A DNA stretch of 64,000 nucleotides from positions 1,922,001 to 1,986,000 of the forward strand of contig NZ_CP142523.1 in assembly GCF_036885605.1 (NCBI RefSeq), given 5' to 3'. The notes beneath the pieces were generated by a model. It searched no databases, was not told the origin of the DNA, and saw only the letters and a list, made by a program, of their open reading frames with translations. The DNA comes from Janthinobacterium sp. TB1-E2. Lineage in GTDB: Bacteria; Pseudomonadota; Gammaproteobacteria; Burkholderiales; Burkholderiaceae_D. The position numbers were made by a program, and so were the translations under genes. Numbering within the stretch: position 1 is the first letter of the stretch; every line of letters begins with the position of its first letter. Shown piece after piece: positions 18,331-27,154 of the stretch.

Positions 18331-19203
18331 CTAGTCCAGGAACTGTTCGATGCGCGCAACCATCCAGTCCGGCTGGTCGTACATGATGAAGTGGCGCGCC
18401 GTGTCGGCCAGCGCGATCTGCACGCCGGGCAGTTGTGCATACTGCCGCTGGAAGGTCGCTTCGATGGCGGCGCGCGGCGCAAAGTCCTTGTAGGCGATCC
18501 AGGTACCCAGCACCAGGGTCGGCGAGCGCACTTTCGCCACATCCTGGCGCAGGTCGCTGGCCATCAGGGTGCCCATGGCCTTGATCACCGTCTCGCGGTC
18601 CGAGCGCTGGCCCCAGCCGATGATGCGCTCCACGTCGGCCGGCGCGCTGGCCATGCTGGTCACGGCGCGGCGCTGGCTGGCGGCGTAGGTGGCGCCATCC
18701 TGCGCGCGCATGGCCGATTGCATCTGCGTCGCCATGGCTTGCAGCTGTTCCGGCGTGCTCGATGGCAGCTGCGTCGCGCCCAGCGCCGGCAGCGAGTCGA
18801 CGATCACCAGCTTGCCCGTTTGCGCCGGATGGTCGATGGCCATTTTCAGGGCCAGGAAGCCGCCCAGGCTATGCCCGATGATGGCCGGCTGGCCCAGTTT
18901 TTTCGCCACGATGTAATCGGCCAGCTGTTGTTCCGCCTGCGCCAGCAGGTCGCCTTCGATGGGCGCCGCGCCGGCAAAGCCGGCCAGTGTCAGCACGTGG
19001 CATTGGCGCGCGGCTTGCGGGCCGCACAGGCGCGCCACCGTGCCTTGCCAGACTTCGCCCGATGACGCCAGGCCGGGAATCAGGATCAGCGGGCGGCCCT
19101 GGCCCGTGACGTCGACCGTGAAGGCCGCAGGCGCGGCGGCCTGGCTGGCACCCGCCAGCAGCACGCCGGCGAGCAGGATACAAGTTTGCAGTGTTCGTTT
19201 CAT
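18331..19203 (-). CDS. Exported alpha/beta hydrolase
   Basis: A 290-residue protein with a signal peptide (KRTLQTCILLAGVLLAGASQAAA) and an alpha/beta-hydrolase fold: oxyanion region PLILIPGLASSGEVW, nucleophile elbow IIGHSLGGFLAL (Ser), acid candidate in SPTLVLGTWIAY and catalytic His in ADTARHFIMYDQP. Substrate is unknown. The start at 19203 follows AAGGAGGAG; an in-frame ATG 24 bases earlier overlaps that ribosome site and is unlikely. The gene heads an operon with a LytS-LytTR pair, which suggests a shared signal or feedback. Confidence 0.88.
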   Translation of the reverse strand: MKRTLQTCILLAGVLLAGASQAAAPAAFTVDVTGQGRPLILIPGLASSGEVWQGTVARLCGPQAARQCHVLTLAGFAGAAPIEGDLLAQAEQQLADYIVAKKLGQPAIIGHSLGGFLALKMAIDHPAQTGKLVIVDSLPALGATQLPSSTPEQLQAMATQMQSAMRAQDGATYAASQRRAVTSMASAPADVERIIGWGQRSDRETVIKAMGTLMASDLRQDVAKVRSPTLVLGTWIAYKDFAPRAAIEATFQRQYAQLPGVQIALADTARHFIMYDQPDWMVARIEQFLD

Positions 19204-19293
19204 TGGGTACTCCTCCTTGACGACCATGCTAGCGGCGCAGGGGGCCGGCAGCCAGCGCCGCGGGATGAGCGGCGGCAGGGCGGGATGAGCGGT

Positions 19294-20220
19294 TCATATC
19301 CACACATCCTGGTCCTGGCAATGGTCGGGAAGGTAGGTCAGGTACTGCACCATGCGCGGCGCCGGGCCGCGGTTGGGCGTGGCGCAATGGGGCAGGGCCT
19401 GGTGCCAGATGATGAAATCGCCGGCCATGCCGTCGACGGGCACGGGCCGCAAGTTGTCGATCGCCCATTCGCGCGGCTGGCGGCCCGGCGGCACTTGCCG
19501 CAGCCAGTCGGCCATGCGGTGCTGGAAGCCGGGCACGCAATGGAATGCGCCGTGCTGCGCGGGACAGTCGCTCAGGTACAGCATGCCTTGCAGCTTGAAG
19601 GGAACCGGCTGTTGCAGGCTGACGTCCCAGTGCAGGGCGCTTCCAAGGAAGCGGTGCTGCGGTGTTTCCGGCGGATTGAAACTGACCTTGTCGATGCTGG
19701 CGTAGATGCCGGTGCCGGTGCCGTACAGTTGCTGGAAGGCGTGGCGGATGTGCGCGCTGTGGCGGTTTTCCTCGAGGGCCCGATGGTCGGAAAACTGCAG
19801 CATCAGGCCCCGCTTGCCCGGGTGCGGCTGGTACCACGATGCCGGATCATCGGGGCTGGCGCCCAGGTAGTCCCAGATGGCCGCCCGGGCAGCTGCGCAC
19901 TGCGTGCGCGGTACGGCGCCGCGCAGTACCAGATAGCCGTGCTCGTCGAAATGGCGCAGCTCTGCGGCGGACAGCACGTCCTGGTGAGGGCTGGCGGCGT
20001 GCGTCGGACGGATGCGCGTGCGACCAGCCAGCCACGCCTGAAAGGCTTCCAGGGTAGGGCGTTGCTGGAACAGGAACTGCATGGCGTCTTCCATCGAAAT
20101 GCCGCGCGCGTACAGCGCCTTGATGTCGCGGTGGTCGCGCGCCAGCCCCTGGTTGCCGCTCGCGCCACCATGTCCCGTGCAGCGTTGCCATAATTCGAGC
20201 AGGTGAGGCCAGTCGTCCAT
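19294..20220 (-). CDS. Phytanoyl-CoA dioxygenase (PhyH) family protein
   Basis: A 308-residue Fe(II)/2-oxoglutarate-dependent oxygenase of the PhyH family. The double-stranded beta-helix carries the metal triad: HWD in GSALHWDVS and the distal His in IIWHQALPHCATPN, with Arg in GPAPRMVQYLTYLP for 2-oxoglutarate. HGAFHCVPGFQHRM is also typical. The N-terminal 85 residues (DDWPHLLELWQRCTG, GISMEDAMQFLF) form an extra helical region not seen in all members. The substrate cannot be deduced. The gene starts 24 bp after a PrpR-type activator gene on the same strand, which implies co-transcription. Confidence 0.87.
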   Translation of the reverse strand: MDDWPHLLELWQRCTGHGGASGNQGLARDHRDIKALYARGISMEDAMQFLFQQRPTLEAFQAWLAGRTRIRPTHAASPHQDVLSAAELRHFDEHGYLVLRGAVPRTQCAAARAAIWDYLGASPDDPASWYQPHPGKRGLMLQFSDHRALEENRHSAHIRHAFQQLYGTGTGIYASIDKVSFNPPETPQHRFLGSALHWDVSLQQPVPFKLQGMLYLSDCPAQHGAFHCVPGFQHRMADWLRQVPPGRQPREWAIDNLRPVPVDGMAGDFIIWHQALPHCATPNRGPAPRMVQYLTYLPDHCQDQDVWI

Positions 20221-20244
20221 GGTGAGTAGGGAATGGTTGAAAAA

Positions 20245-21867
20245 TCAGCCGGCGCGCAGGCGGCGCCACAGCGTGGTGCGGCTGATGCCGAGGTAGTGGG
20301 CGGCGGCGTCGCGGCGCCCGCCGAAGCGCGCCAGCACGGCGCTGGCGCTTTCGACTTCCAGGCGCGGTGCGGTGGCGGCAGGCTGCGGCGGCAGCGCCGG
20401 CGTGCCGGCAGCGTTGGCCAGTTCCGGCGCCACGCCCAGCACGAAGGCGGGCGTGAGCGCCTGCAGCGGTTCGGCGGCCAGGAACAGGGCCAGGCGCTCG
20501 GCCAGGTTGCGCAGTTCGCGCACGTTGCCGGGCCAGCCGTAGCGGCGCAGCAGCGGCGCGCAAGCCTGGATTTCCGCGTGCAGGTTGGGGTGCGGACGCG
20601 CGCCCAGCGCGGCCAGCGCATTTTTCAGCGACCATTCGGCCAGGCCGGGAATATCGCTGGCGCGTTCGCGCAAGGCGGGCAAATGCAGGCGCAGCACGGC
20701 CAGGCGGTAGAACAGGTCGGCGCGGAAGCGTCCTTCGCGGATGCGCTGTTCCAGGTCGCAGTGCGTGGCGCTGATGATGCGCACATTGATGGCGATGGGC
20801 CGCGTGCCGCCCACGCGCACCACTTCGCGCTCTTCCAGCACGCGCAGCAGGCGCGTTTGCAGGGCCAGCGGCATTTCGCCGATTTCGTCGAGGAACAGGG
20901 TGCCGTGGTTGGCCGCTTCGAACAGGCCCGCATGGCCGCCCCGGCGCGCGCCCGTGAAGGCGCCGTCCTCGTGGCCGAACAGTTCTGATTCCAGCAAGGA
21001 CTCGGCGATGGCGCCGCAATTGATGGCGATGAAAGGCCGGTTAGCGCCCAGGCTGCGCGGGCTTTCGCGGTGGATCGCCTGTGCCACCAGTTCCTTGCCG
21101 CTGCCCGTCTCGCCCTGGATCAGCACCGTCGCCGGCGAGCGCGCATACAGCACCACCGACTGGCGCAGCGCTTCCATCGCTTCCGATTCGCCGCGCAGAT
21201 CGTGCAGGCCGTGCCGTGCGCGCAGGGTGTCGGCCACCACCGCGCGGCGTCCCCGCGTCGATTCGATCTGCGTCAGGCGCGCCAGCTCCAGCGCATCGTC
21301 GAAGGCGCGCCGGATGGCCGTGGCCGAATACACGAAGACGGCGGCCAGCCCGGCCTCTTCGGCCAGGTCGGTGACGAGGCCCGCGCCGACGACGGCTTTC
21401 ACGCCGGCCGCCTTCAGTTCATTGATCTGCGCGCGCGCGTCTTCCTCGGTGGCGTAGGTGCGCTGCGCGATCTGGAAGCCGAAGGTGGCGGCGAATTCGG
21501 CCAGTTCCGGCATCGGGTCCTGGTAGGTGACGACGCCGATGTGCGGCGAGATGCGCCGCGCGCGCGCCAGCGCCTGCATCACGTCGTAGCCGCTGGCCTT
21601 GGCGATGATGACGGGTACCGACAGCCGGCCTTTCAGGTAGGCGCCGTTCGAGCCGGCCGCGATGACGGCGTCGCAGCGCTCGGTGGCCATGCGTTCGCGG
21701 ATATGGCGCACGGCGTCGTCGAAGCCCAGGTTGATCGGTTCGATCGTCGCCAGGTCATCGTACTCGAGCGTGATGTCGCGGAACAGGTCGAACAGCCGCG
21801 AGACGGAGACGGTCCAGATGACGGGTTTGTCGCGGTGATCGAGCGGAGGTTGGGGAGGGCGGCGCAT
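20245..21867 (-). CDS. PrpR-type sigma-54-dependent transcriptional activator
   Basis: A 540-residue enhancer-binding protein. Residues about 15-200 are a PrpR_N sensor domain ([52 protein letters not shown]). In PrpR this domain senses 2-methylcitrate. The AAA+ core has Walker A GETGSGKE, the sigma-54 contact loop [26 protein letters not shown] and R-finger region [18 protein letters not shown] Fis-type helix-turn-helix closes the protein ([18 protein letters not shown]). No 2-methylcitrate cycle gene (prpB, prpC, acnD) is nearby; instead a PhyH-type gene follows. I therefore give no symbol. Nested inverted repeats upstream may be its operator. Confidence 0.9.
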   Translation of the reverse strand: MRRPPQPPLDHRDKPVIWTVSVSRLFDLFRDITLEYDDLATIEPINLGFDDAVRHIRERMATERCDAVIAAGSNGAYLKGRLSVPVIIAKASGYDVMQALARARRISPHIGVVTYQDPMPELAEFAATFGFQIAQRTYATEEDARAQINELKAAGVKAVVGAGLVTDLAEEAGLAAVFVYSATAIRRAFDDALELARLTQIESTRGRRAVVADTLRARHGLHDLRGESEAMEALRQSVVLYARSPATVLIQGETGSGKELVAQAIHRESPRSLGANRPFIAINCGAIAESLLESELFGHEDGAFTGARRGGHAGLFEAANHGTLFLDEIGEMPLALQTRLLRVLEEREVVRVGGTRPIAINVRIISATHCDLEQRIREGRFRADLFYRLAVLRLHLPALRERASDIPGLAEWSLKNALAALGARPHPNLHAEIQACAPLLRRYGWPGNVRELRNLAERLALFLAAEPLQALTPAFVLGVAPELANAAGTPALPPQPAATAPRLEVESASAVLARFGGRRDAAAHYLGISRTTLWRRLRAG

Positions 21868-21903
21868 GCTTTATTCTAAACGATTTGTTTCATTTTCTTG
21901 CCA

Positions 21904-21933
21904 TGCAACGCGGTTGCAACAATCGTGTTGCAA
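21904..21933. promoter_or_regulatory. Nested TTGCAAC/GTTGCAA inverted repeats
   Basis: TGCAAC-3-GTTGCA (21904-21918) shares its right arm region with TTGCAAC-6-GTTGCAA (21914-21933, perfect 7-bp arms). It lies 37-66 bases upstream of the PrpR-type gene, in the divergent region shared with the GGDEF-EAL gene. It is a likely operator, possibly for the PrpR-type protein itself. Confidence 0.6.
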
Positions 21934-22012
21934 GTGGTCTGTGGCGTTTCAGATATTGCCAATGAGGAATATGAAAAAACCCCGGGAAACTGGTTTATGA
22001 TCTGACAGCACC

Positions 22013-25000
22013 ATGATGCTTGTGAGAATTTTTGCCCAGGCACATGTTTATCTCGTCCTTAACCGTCCCATGGTGTCCATGAACCGCGTACCGACCAGTC
22101 CCGATTTCATCGCCGATGCCTTGCAGTTGATCGCCTTGCCGGCCTGCGCCTGCGATGCCTGCGGCATGGTGGTGGCGGCGAATGGCGCGTTGCAATCCTT
22201 GCTGGGCACGGATATAGCGGGCCGGCTGCTGGCCGACTGTTTTACGGACGCCTACCGTGCATCGAGCACGAGCATGCTGCGCGGCGCGCTCGGTGCGGCC
22301 GGGCGCGAGCGGCAGTGGGACAGCAGCCTGCAAGGGGTGTCGGGCGCCATCGCCGTGCAGGTCTGGTCGAGGCCGCTGCTGGTGGACGACGGCTTGCCGG
22401 GCGCGACCCTCGTGTTTGCCGACATCCGCGTGCAGCAGCGCGACCAGCAAGCCTTGCGCAAGTCCATGCTCGAGCAGCAGGCCATCCTGGAAAGCGCGGC
22501 CGTCGGCATCATCTTTTCCAAGGGCGGCTTCATCGAGGAGTGCAATATCCGCGCCGCCGAGATGCTCGGCTATGCGCGCCACCAGCTGACGGGCATGCCG
22601 GGCGCGGTGCTGTACCGCTCCGCCGAGCATTGCCGCGCCCTGGGACTGGAAGCGGCGCCGCTGCTCTCGAAGGGCAAGCCATACCGCACGGAGCTGGAAT
22701 TGCGGCGCCAGGACGGCAGCTTGTTCTGGAGCCGTTTGCACGGGCGCGCCGTCGATCCCCTCAATACGCATGACGGCACGGTCTGGATCATCGAAGATAT
22801 CAGCGACCACCGGCGCGATGAAGACCAGCTGCGCCGCGCCATGCTGGAAATGCAGGCCGTGATGGACAACGCGCCGCTGGCCATCGGCTTCCAGCGTGAC
22901 AAGGGCGTGCTGCGCTACAACCGGCGCTTCGCCGAATGCTTCGGCTTCGATGGCGACAGCGGCGTAGGCCTGGCCGTCGCCGACCTGTATCCGTCGCGCG
23001 CGGCGTACGAGAGCGTCGTGCGGCAGGCCGCGCCCCTGCTGCGGCGCGGCCTGCCGTTCCAGGGCGAGATGGAAATGCGCCGCCGCGACGGTTCCACGTT
23101 CTGGGCGCTGGCCTACGGCTATGTGCTGAATCCGGAAAACCAGTCCGACCGCGCGCTGCGCGACACGATCTGGCTGTTCGATGACCGCAGCGCGCAGAAG
23201 GCGGCCGAGGAGGCGACGCGCCAGCTGATGCTCGAGCAGCAGGCCATCCTCGACAATGCCTCCGTCGGCATCCTGTTTTCGCGTTCGCGCCTGATCCTGC
23301 GCTGCAATCCCCGCTTCGCCGAAATGTTCGGCTACACGCAGGATGAGATGATCGGCCTGCCCGCCGCCGAGCTGTTTCCCTCGCCCGCCGCCTACGAGGC
23401 ATTCGGCGTGCAAGCCACGCCGCTGCTGGGACAGGGCTTGCCTTACGAGCAGGACGAATCGCTGTTCCGCCGCCGCGACGGCAGCCTGTTCTGGTGCCGC
23501 ATCCGCGCCAAGGCCGTCGACCAGACGCACAGCGAGCAGGGCGCCATCTGGATCCTCGAAGACATCACGGCCAGCCGCCAGGCGCAGATGGAAGTGGCGG
23601 CCATCATGACGAATGCCTCGGTCAGCATCCTGTACACGAAGAACCGCCAGATCACGCGCTATAACCTGGGCTTTGCCGCGATGTTCGGCTACAGCGGCGA
23701 CGAGGCGCTGGGCTTGCCCGGGCGCGCGCTGTACGTGTCGCAGCAATCGTACGATTTGCTGGGCGCGGCCGCGTTTCCCTTCCTGTCTATCGGCAAGCCG
23801 TTCCAGACGGAAGTGGAGATGATGCGCCGCGACGGCAGCACTCTGTGGGCGCAGCTGATCGCCTATGTCGTCAATCCGGACGACCCGGCCGCCGGCACCA
23901 TCTGGATCATCGAGGACCGCACGGAAGCCAAGCGCGCCGAAGAATCCCTGCGCAACGCGCTGCTGGAAAACCAGGCCATCCTCGACAGCGCCGTGCTGGG
24001 CATCTCGGTGATAGAGGGCGGCTACAATTTGCGCGCCAACAGCAAGATGGAAGAGCTGTTCGGCTATGGCCCGGGCGAGATCAACGGCCTGTCGGTGCAG
24101 GCCCTGTATCCGGACGTGGCCGCGTGGAAGGTGGCGCGCGGCGAGACGGCGCGCGATTTCGAGGCGGGCAGGGTCCACATGTCGGAATACCAGCTGGTGC
24201 GCAAGGATGGCAGCCGCTTCTGGGCGCGCCTGTCCGGCCGGCCGTTCGACCTGGCGCATGCGCATGGCCGTTCCGTGTGGCTGGTCGACGACGTGACGGC
24301 GCGCCGCGAGGCGGCCGAGGCGGTGCGCCGCGCGCGCGACGAACTGGAATTACGCGTGCAGGAACGCACGGCCGAACTGGCCGGCGCCAACCTGCTGCTG
24401 CAAGGCGAGATCGCCGAGCGGCGCCAGGCCGAGGCGCGCGTGCACCACATGGCCTACCATGACAACCTGACGGGCTTGCCGAACCGCGCGCTGCTGTCGG
24501 ACCGGCTGGAACGGTCCATGCTGGCCTCGCAGCGCTCGGGGCGCAAGCTGGCCGTGATGTTCATCGACCTCGATCGCTTCAAGACGATCAACGATTCGCT
24601 CGGTCACATGACGGGCGACTTGCTGCTCAAGGAAGTGGCCGCCCGGCTGTGCGGCGCCGTGCGCGCCAGCGACACGGTGGCGCGCCTGGGCGGCGACGAA
24701 TTCGTCGTGCTGGTGCCGGGCATCCGCAGCGGCGACGAAGCGGCGCGCGTGGCCGAGAAAATCATCGAAGCGCTCACGCCCGCCTTTCCGCTCGACGGCC
24801 ATGTGCTGCACGTGACGCCGTCGATCGGCATCTGCGTGTATCCGGACGATGGCGGCGATGTCGACGCCCTGATGCGCCATGCCGATGCGGCCATGTATCA
24901 CGCCAAGGGCAATGGCCGCAACAACTACCAGTTCTTCACGCAGACGATGAACCAGGCGGCGGCCCTGCATTTTGATCTGGAAAGCAGCTTGCGCACGGCG

Positions 25001-25738
25001 CTGGCGCTGCGGCAGTTCGAGCTGGTTTACCAGCCGATCATCGATATCGCCACGCGCCGCCTGCACGGCATGGAAGTGCTGCTGCGCTGGCGTCGTCCCG
25101 GCCACGGCCTGGTGCTGCCGGACCGCTTCATTCCCATCATGGAGGAAAACGGCTTGATCGTGCCCGTGGGCGAGTGGGTGATGCGCCAGGCATGCGAGCA
25201 AAGCATGGCCTGGCAGCGCATGGGCTTGCAGCCCGTGCCGCTGGCGGTGAACCTGTCGCCGCGCCAGTTCATGCACAAGGGCCTGGTGGCGGCGATTGGC
25301 GCCGTGGTGCGGGAAACGGGCATCGATCCGGCGCTGCTGGAATTCGAGATCACCGAGACGGCGCTGATGCAGCACGGCGAGCATACGCTGGAGATTCTGC
25401 GGCAGATCAATGGCATGGGCCTGCGCCTGTCGATCGACGATTTCGGCACCGGCTATTCCAGCCTCGCTTACCTGAAGCGCTTCCCCGTGAAGAAGGTCAA
25501 GATCGACCGCGCCTTCATCAAGGACCTCGAGCACAGCGCGGAAGACCGCGCCATCGTGGCGGCCATCATCGCGCTGGCCGACAGCCTGCAATTGTCGGCC
25601 GTGGCCGAAGGGGTGGAAACGGAAGAACAGTTCGCGCTGCTGCAGGCGAACGGCTGCCGCTATGCGCAGGGCTATCTGTTTTCCGCGCCGGTTCCAGCTG
25701 CCAATGCGCAATCGCTGCTGGAACGTCTTCCTGCTTAG
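22013..25738 (+). CDS. Multi-PAS diguanylate cyclase/phosphodiesterase (GGDEF-EAL)
   Basis: A 1241-residue cytoplasmic protein without clear membrane helices. After a divergent PAS-like segment (about 30-140) come five tandem PAS-PAC units (about 150-765), each opening with a variant of EQQAILDNASVGI and closing with a RRDGSxFW...WIIEDIT pattern. A short coiled coil (about 765-805) leads to GGDEF. The cyclase motif ARLGGDEFVVLVPG (about 893) is intact, with an inhibitory-site RASD five residues ahead. The EAL domain keeps MEVLLRW, NLSPRQF, EITETAL, DDFGTGYSS, KIDRAFI and EGVETEEQ, so phosphodiesterase activity is expected too. Both c-di-GMP synthesis and breakdown are possible. The start is uncertain: no clear ribosome site precedes 22013; Met codons at 22070 and 22079 are alternatives. 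Confidence 0.92.
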   Translation: MMLVRIFAQAHVYLVLNRPMVSMNRVPTSPDFIADALQLIALPACACDACGMVVAANGALQSLLGTDIAGRLLADCFTDAYRASSTSMLRGALGAAGRERQWDSSLQGVSGAIAVQVWSRPLLVDDGLPGATLVFADIRVQQRDQQALRKSMLEQQAILESAAVGIIFSKGGFIEECNIRAAEMLGYARHQLTGMPGAVLYRSAEHCRALGLEAAPLLSKGKPYRTELELRRQDGSLFWSRLHGRAVDPLNTHDGTVWIIEDISDHRRDEDQLRRAMLEMQAVMDNAPLAIGFQRDKGVLRYNRRFAECFGFDGDSGVGLAVADLYPSRAAYESVVRQAAPLLRRGLPFQGEMEMRRRDGSTFWALAYGYVLNPENQSDRALRDTIWLFDDRSAQKAAEEATRQLMLEQQAILDNASVGILFSRSRLILRCNPRFAEMFGYTQDEMIGLPAAELFPSPAAYEAFGVQATPLLGQGLPYEQDESLFRRRDGSLFWCRIRAKAVDQTHSEQGAIWILEDITASRQAQMEVAAIMTNASVSILYTKNRQITRYNLGFAAMFGYSGDEALGLPGRALYVSQQSYDLLGAAAFPFLSIGKPFQTEVEMMRRDGSTLWAQLIAYVVNPDDPAAGTIWIIEDRTEAKRAEESLRNALLENQAILDSAVLGISVIEGGYNLRANSKMEELFGYGPGEINGLSVQALYPDVAAWKVARGETARDFEAGRVHMSEYQLVRKDGSRFWARLSGRPFDLAHAHGRSVWLVDDVTARREAAEAVRRARDELELRVQERTAELAGANLLLQGEIAERRQAEARVHHMAYHDNLTGLPNRALLSDRLERSMLASQRSGRKLAVMFIDLDRFKTINDSLGHMTGDLLLKEVAARLCGAVRASDTVARLGGDEFVVLVPGIRSGDEAARVAEKIIEALTPAFPLDGHVLHVTPSIGICVYPDDGGDVDALMRHADAAMYHAKGNGRNNYQFFTQTMNQAAALHFDLESSLRTALALRQFELVYQPIIDIATRRLHGMEVLLRWRRPGHGLVLPDRFIPIMEENGLIVPVGEWVMRQACEQSMAWQRMGLQPVPLAVNLSPRQFMHKGLVAAIGAVVRETGIDPALLEFEITETALMQHGEHTLEILRQINGMGLRLSIDDFGTGYSSLAYLKRFPVKKVKIDRAFIKDLEHSAEDRAIVAAIIALADSLQLSAVAEGVETEEQFALLQANGCRYAQGYLFSAPVPAANAQSLLERLPA

Positions 25739-25785
25739 TCGATCGTCGCGATGACGGGTGTATGGTCGGACGGCTGTTGCCAGTT
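25735..25785 (-). pseudogene. Remnant of the C-terminus of a second exonuclease III gene
   Basis: The minus strand encodes WQQPSDHTPVIATID and a TAA stop, matching the end of the adjacent intact gene ([15 protein letters not shown], stop TGA). About 41 of 51 bases agree and most differences are at third positions. Nothing recognisable of the gene remains further upstream. The stop overlaps the stop of the GGDEF-EAL gene. It looks like a decayed paralogue or the scar of a recombination. Confidence 0.65.
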
Positions 25786-25819
25786 GCAAGTGGTCCCCTG
25801 TCGATGATGCCCGTATCGG

Positions 25820-26584
25820 TCAGTCGATAGTGGCAACGACTGGCGCATGGTCGGACGGCTGTTCCCATTTGCGGGGCACGCGGTCGATCACGCAAGCCTT
25901 GCAGCGGCCAGCCAGGGCGGGCGAGAGCAAAATATGGTCGATGCGCAGGCCCTTGTTCAGGCGGAAGCCCAGCTGGCGGTAATCCCACCAGCTGAACGAT
26001 TTGTCCGCCTGTTCGAACAGGCGGAAGGCGTCCGTCAGGCCGATGTCGAACAGACGCTGCAGGGCGGCGCGTTCCTTGTCCGAGACCAGTACCTGGCCAG
26101 CCCAGGCGACAGGGTCGTGCACGTCGCGGTCGTCGGGCGCGATATTGTAGTCGCCGACGACGGCCAGCTGCGGGTGCTGCAGCGCTTCTTCGGCCAGCCA
26201 GTCGTGCAGGGCGGACAGCCAGCCCAGCTTGTATTCGTATTTGTCCGAGTCGACGCTCTGGCCGTTCGGCACGTAGGCGCAAACGACGCGCACCCCGCCG
26301 ATGGTGGCGGCCAGGATGCGCTGCTGCGCATCTTCATAGCGGGGATTGTTCTTGACCACGTCGGTGATCGGCAGCTTCGACAGGATGGCCACGCCGTTGT
26401 AGGTTTTCTGGCCGCTGAAGACCACCTGGTAGCCGGCCGCCTCGATATCGGCGACGGGGAACTTGTCATCCGTGAGCTTGGTTTCTTGCAAGCACAGTAT
26501 GTCGACCGGGTTGTCGGTCAGCCATTGCAGCACTTGCGGCAGGCGCACTTTGAGCGAGTTGACGTTCCAGGTGGCGAGTTTCAT
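25820..26584 (-). CDS. xth: Exodeoxyribonuclease III
   Basis: A 254-residue endonuclease/exonuclease/phosphatase-fold enzyme that cleaves abasic DNA and removes 3' blocks in base-excision repair. The motifs are complete: [15 protein letters not shown] (metal-binding Asn), LCLQETKL (Glu), [19 protein letters not shown] (Asp, Asn), [10 protein letters not shown] and the catalytic [11 protein letters not shown] (Asp-His). The length is typical. The gene is monocistronic. A relic of a second copy of its 3' end lies just beyond its stop. Confidence 0.96.
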   Translation of the reverse strand: MKLATWNVNSLKVRLPQVLQWLTDNPVDILCLQETKLTDDKFPVADIEAAGYQVVFSGQKTYNGVAILSKLPITDVVKNNPRYEDAQQRILAATIGGVRVVCAYVPNGQSVDSDKYEYKLGWLSALHDWLAEEALQHPQLAVVGDYNIAPDDRDVHDPVAWAGQVLVSDKERAALQRLFDIGLTDAFRLFEQADKSFSWWDYRQLGFRLNKGLRIDHILLSPALAGRCKACVIDRVPRKWEQPSDHAPVVATID

Positions 26585-27154
26585 GGGAAAAATCCTTGCT
26601 TGAATAGGTGGCGATAGGCGCGAATCTTACCGCATGCGTGTCGATGGCGTCCTGCCCGGCTTACCGGGCATGGGCTTTATTTACTAGCAGGAAAAAAGGG
26701 GTGCCAATAAAGTATTTGTATTTAACCAATCGTGGCGCATGAATATTATGTTTTTGTGTATCATTGATCAACCCCTATGTTTGATTTGGCATAAGTGGCT
26801 GGCGTGGCAGGCTGCGTCTCGCTGTTTAGCGCGACAAAGGTGTAAAGTTTCTCGCTAAAACGCAATAAAAACTACTAAAATGGCACAATGTAACAACTGT
26901 GTCATACGGCTTTGTTACAGCCCAGTTAAGAACCGAACAGGAAGCAGTTGTAATTAGTTGTAATTGCTATTCCGATTACATGACCACTGTGCCGGGGACG
27001 GAGTGTCAATTCCATCCCTGGCGCCGCCAGACTTGTTATATAAATTGCAGTACTGTATCTATGAGACTGTTTTGCGACATCAATAGATGGTACTATTTTG
27101 AAATGTTGCAGTTTTAATAGTGAGACTTGCGCGTAGCATTTGCAAAGGAAGAAA
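26585..27154. other. AT-rich intergenic region with TGTAA half-site cluster
   Basis: 570 bases between the divergent xth gene and the small-protein block. I find no supportable gene. It is clearly richer in A+T than the surroundings. Between 26841 and 26980 six TGTAA/TTACA half-sites occur, including the inverted pair TGTAACAA (26889-26896) / TTGTTACA (26912-26919) and a tandem AGTTGTAATT (26946-26965). A weak promoter (TTGCGA 27072-27077, 16 bp, TATTTT 27094-27099) could serve the gene at 27155. Confidence 0.5.

Noticed and set aside
21995-24265. 756-codon open frame antisense to the PAS region
   Set aside because: Composition is Arg/Ala/His/Gln-rich shadow sequence; the sense strand encodes clear PAS, GGDEF and EAL motifs.
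26899-27117. Possible small gene upstream of the 27155 gene
   Set aside because: Unlike protein sequence in composition, lies in an AT-rich regulatory region, no ribosome site.
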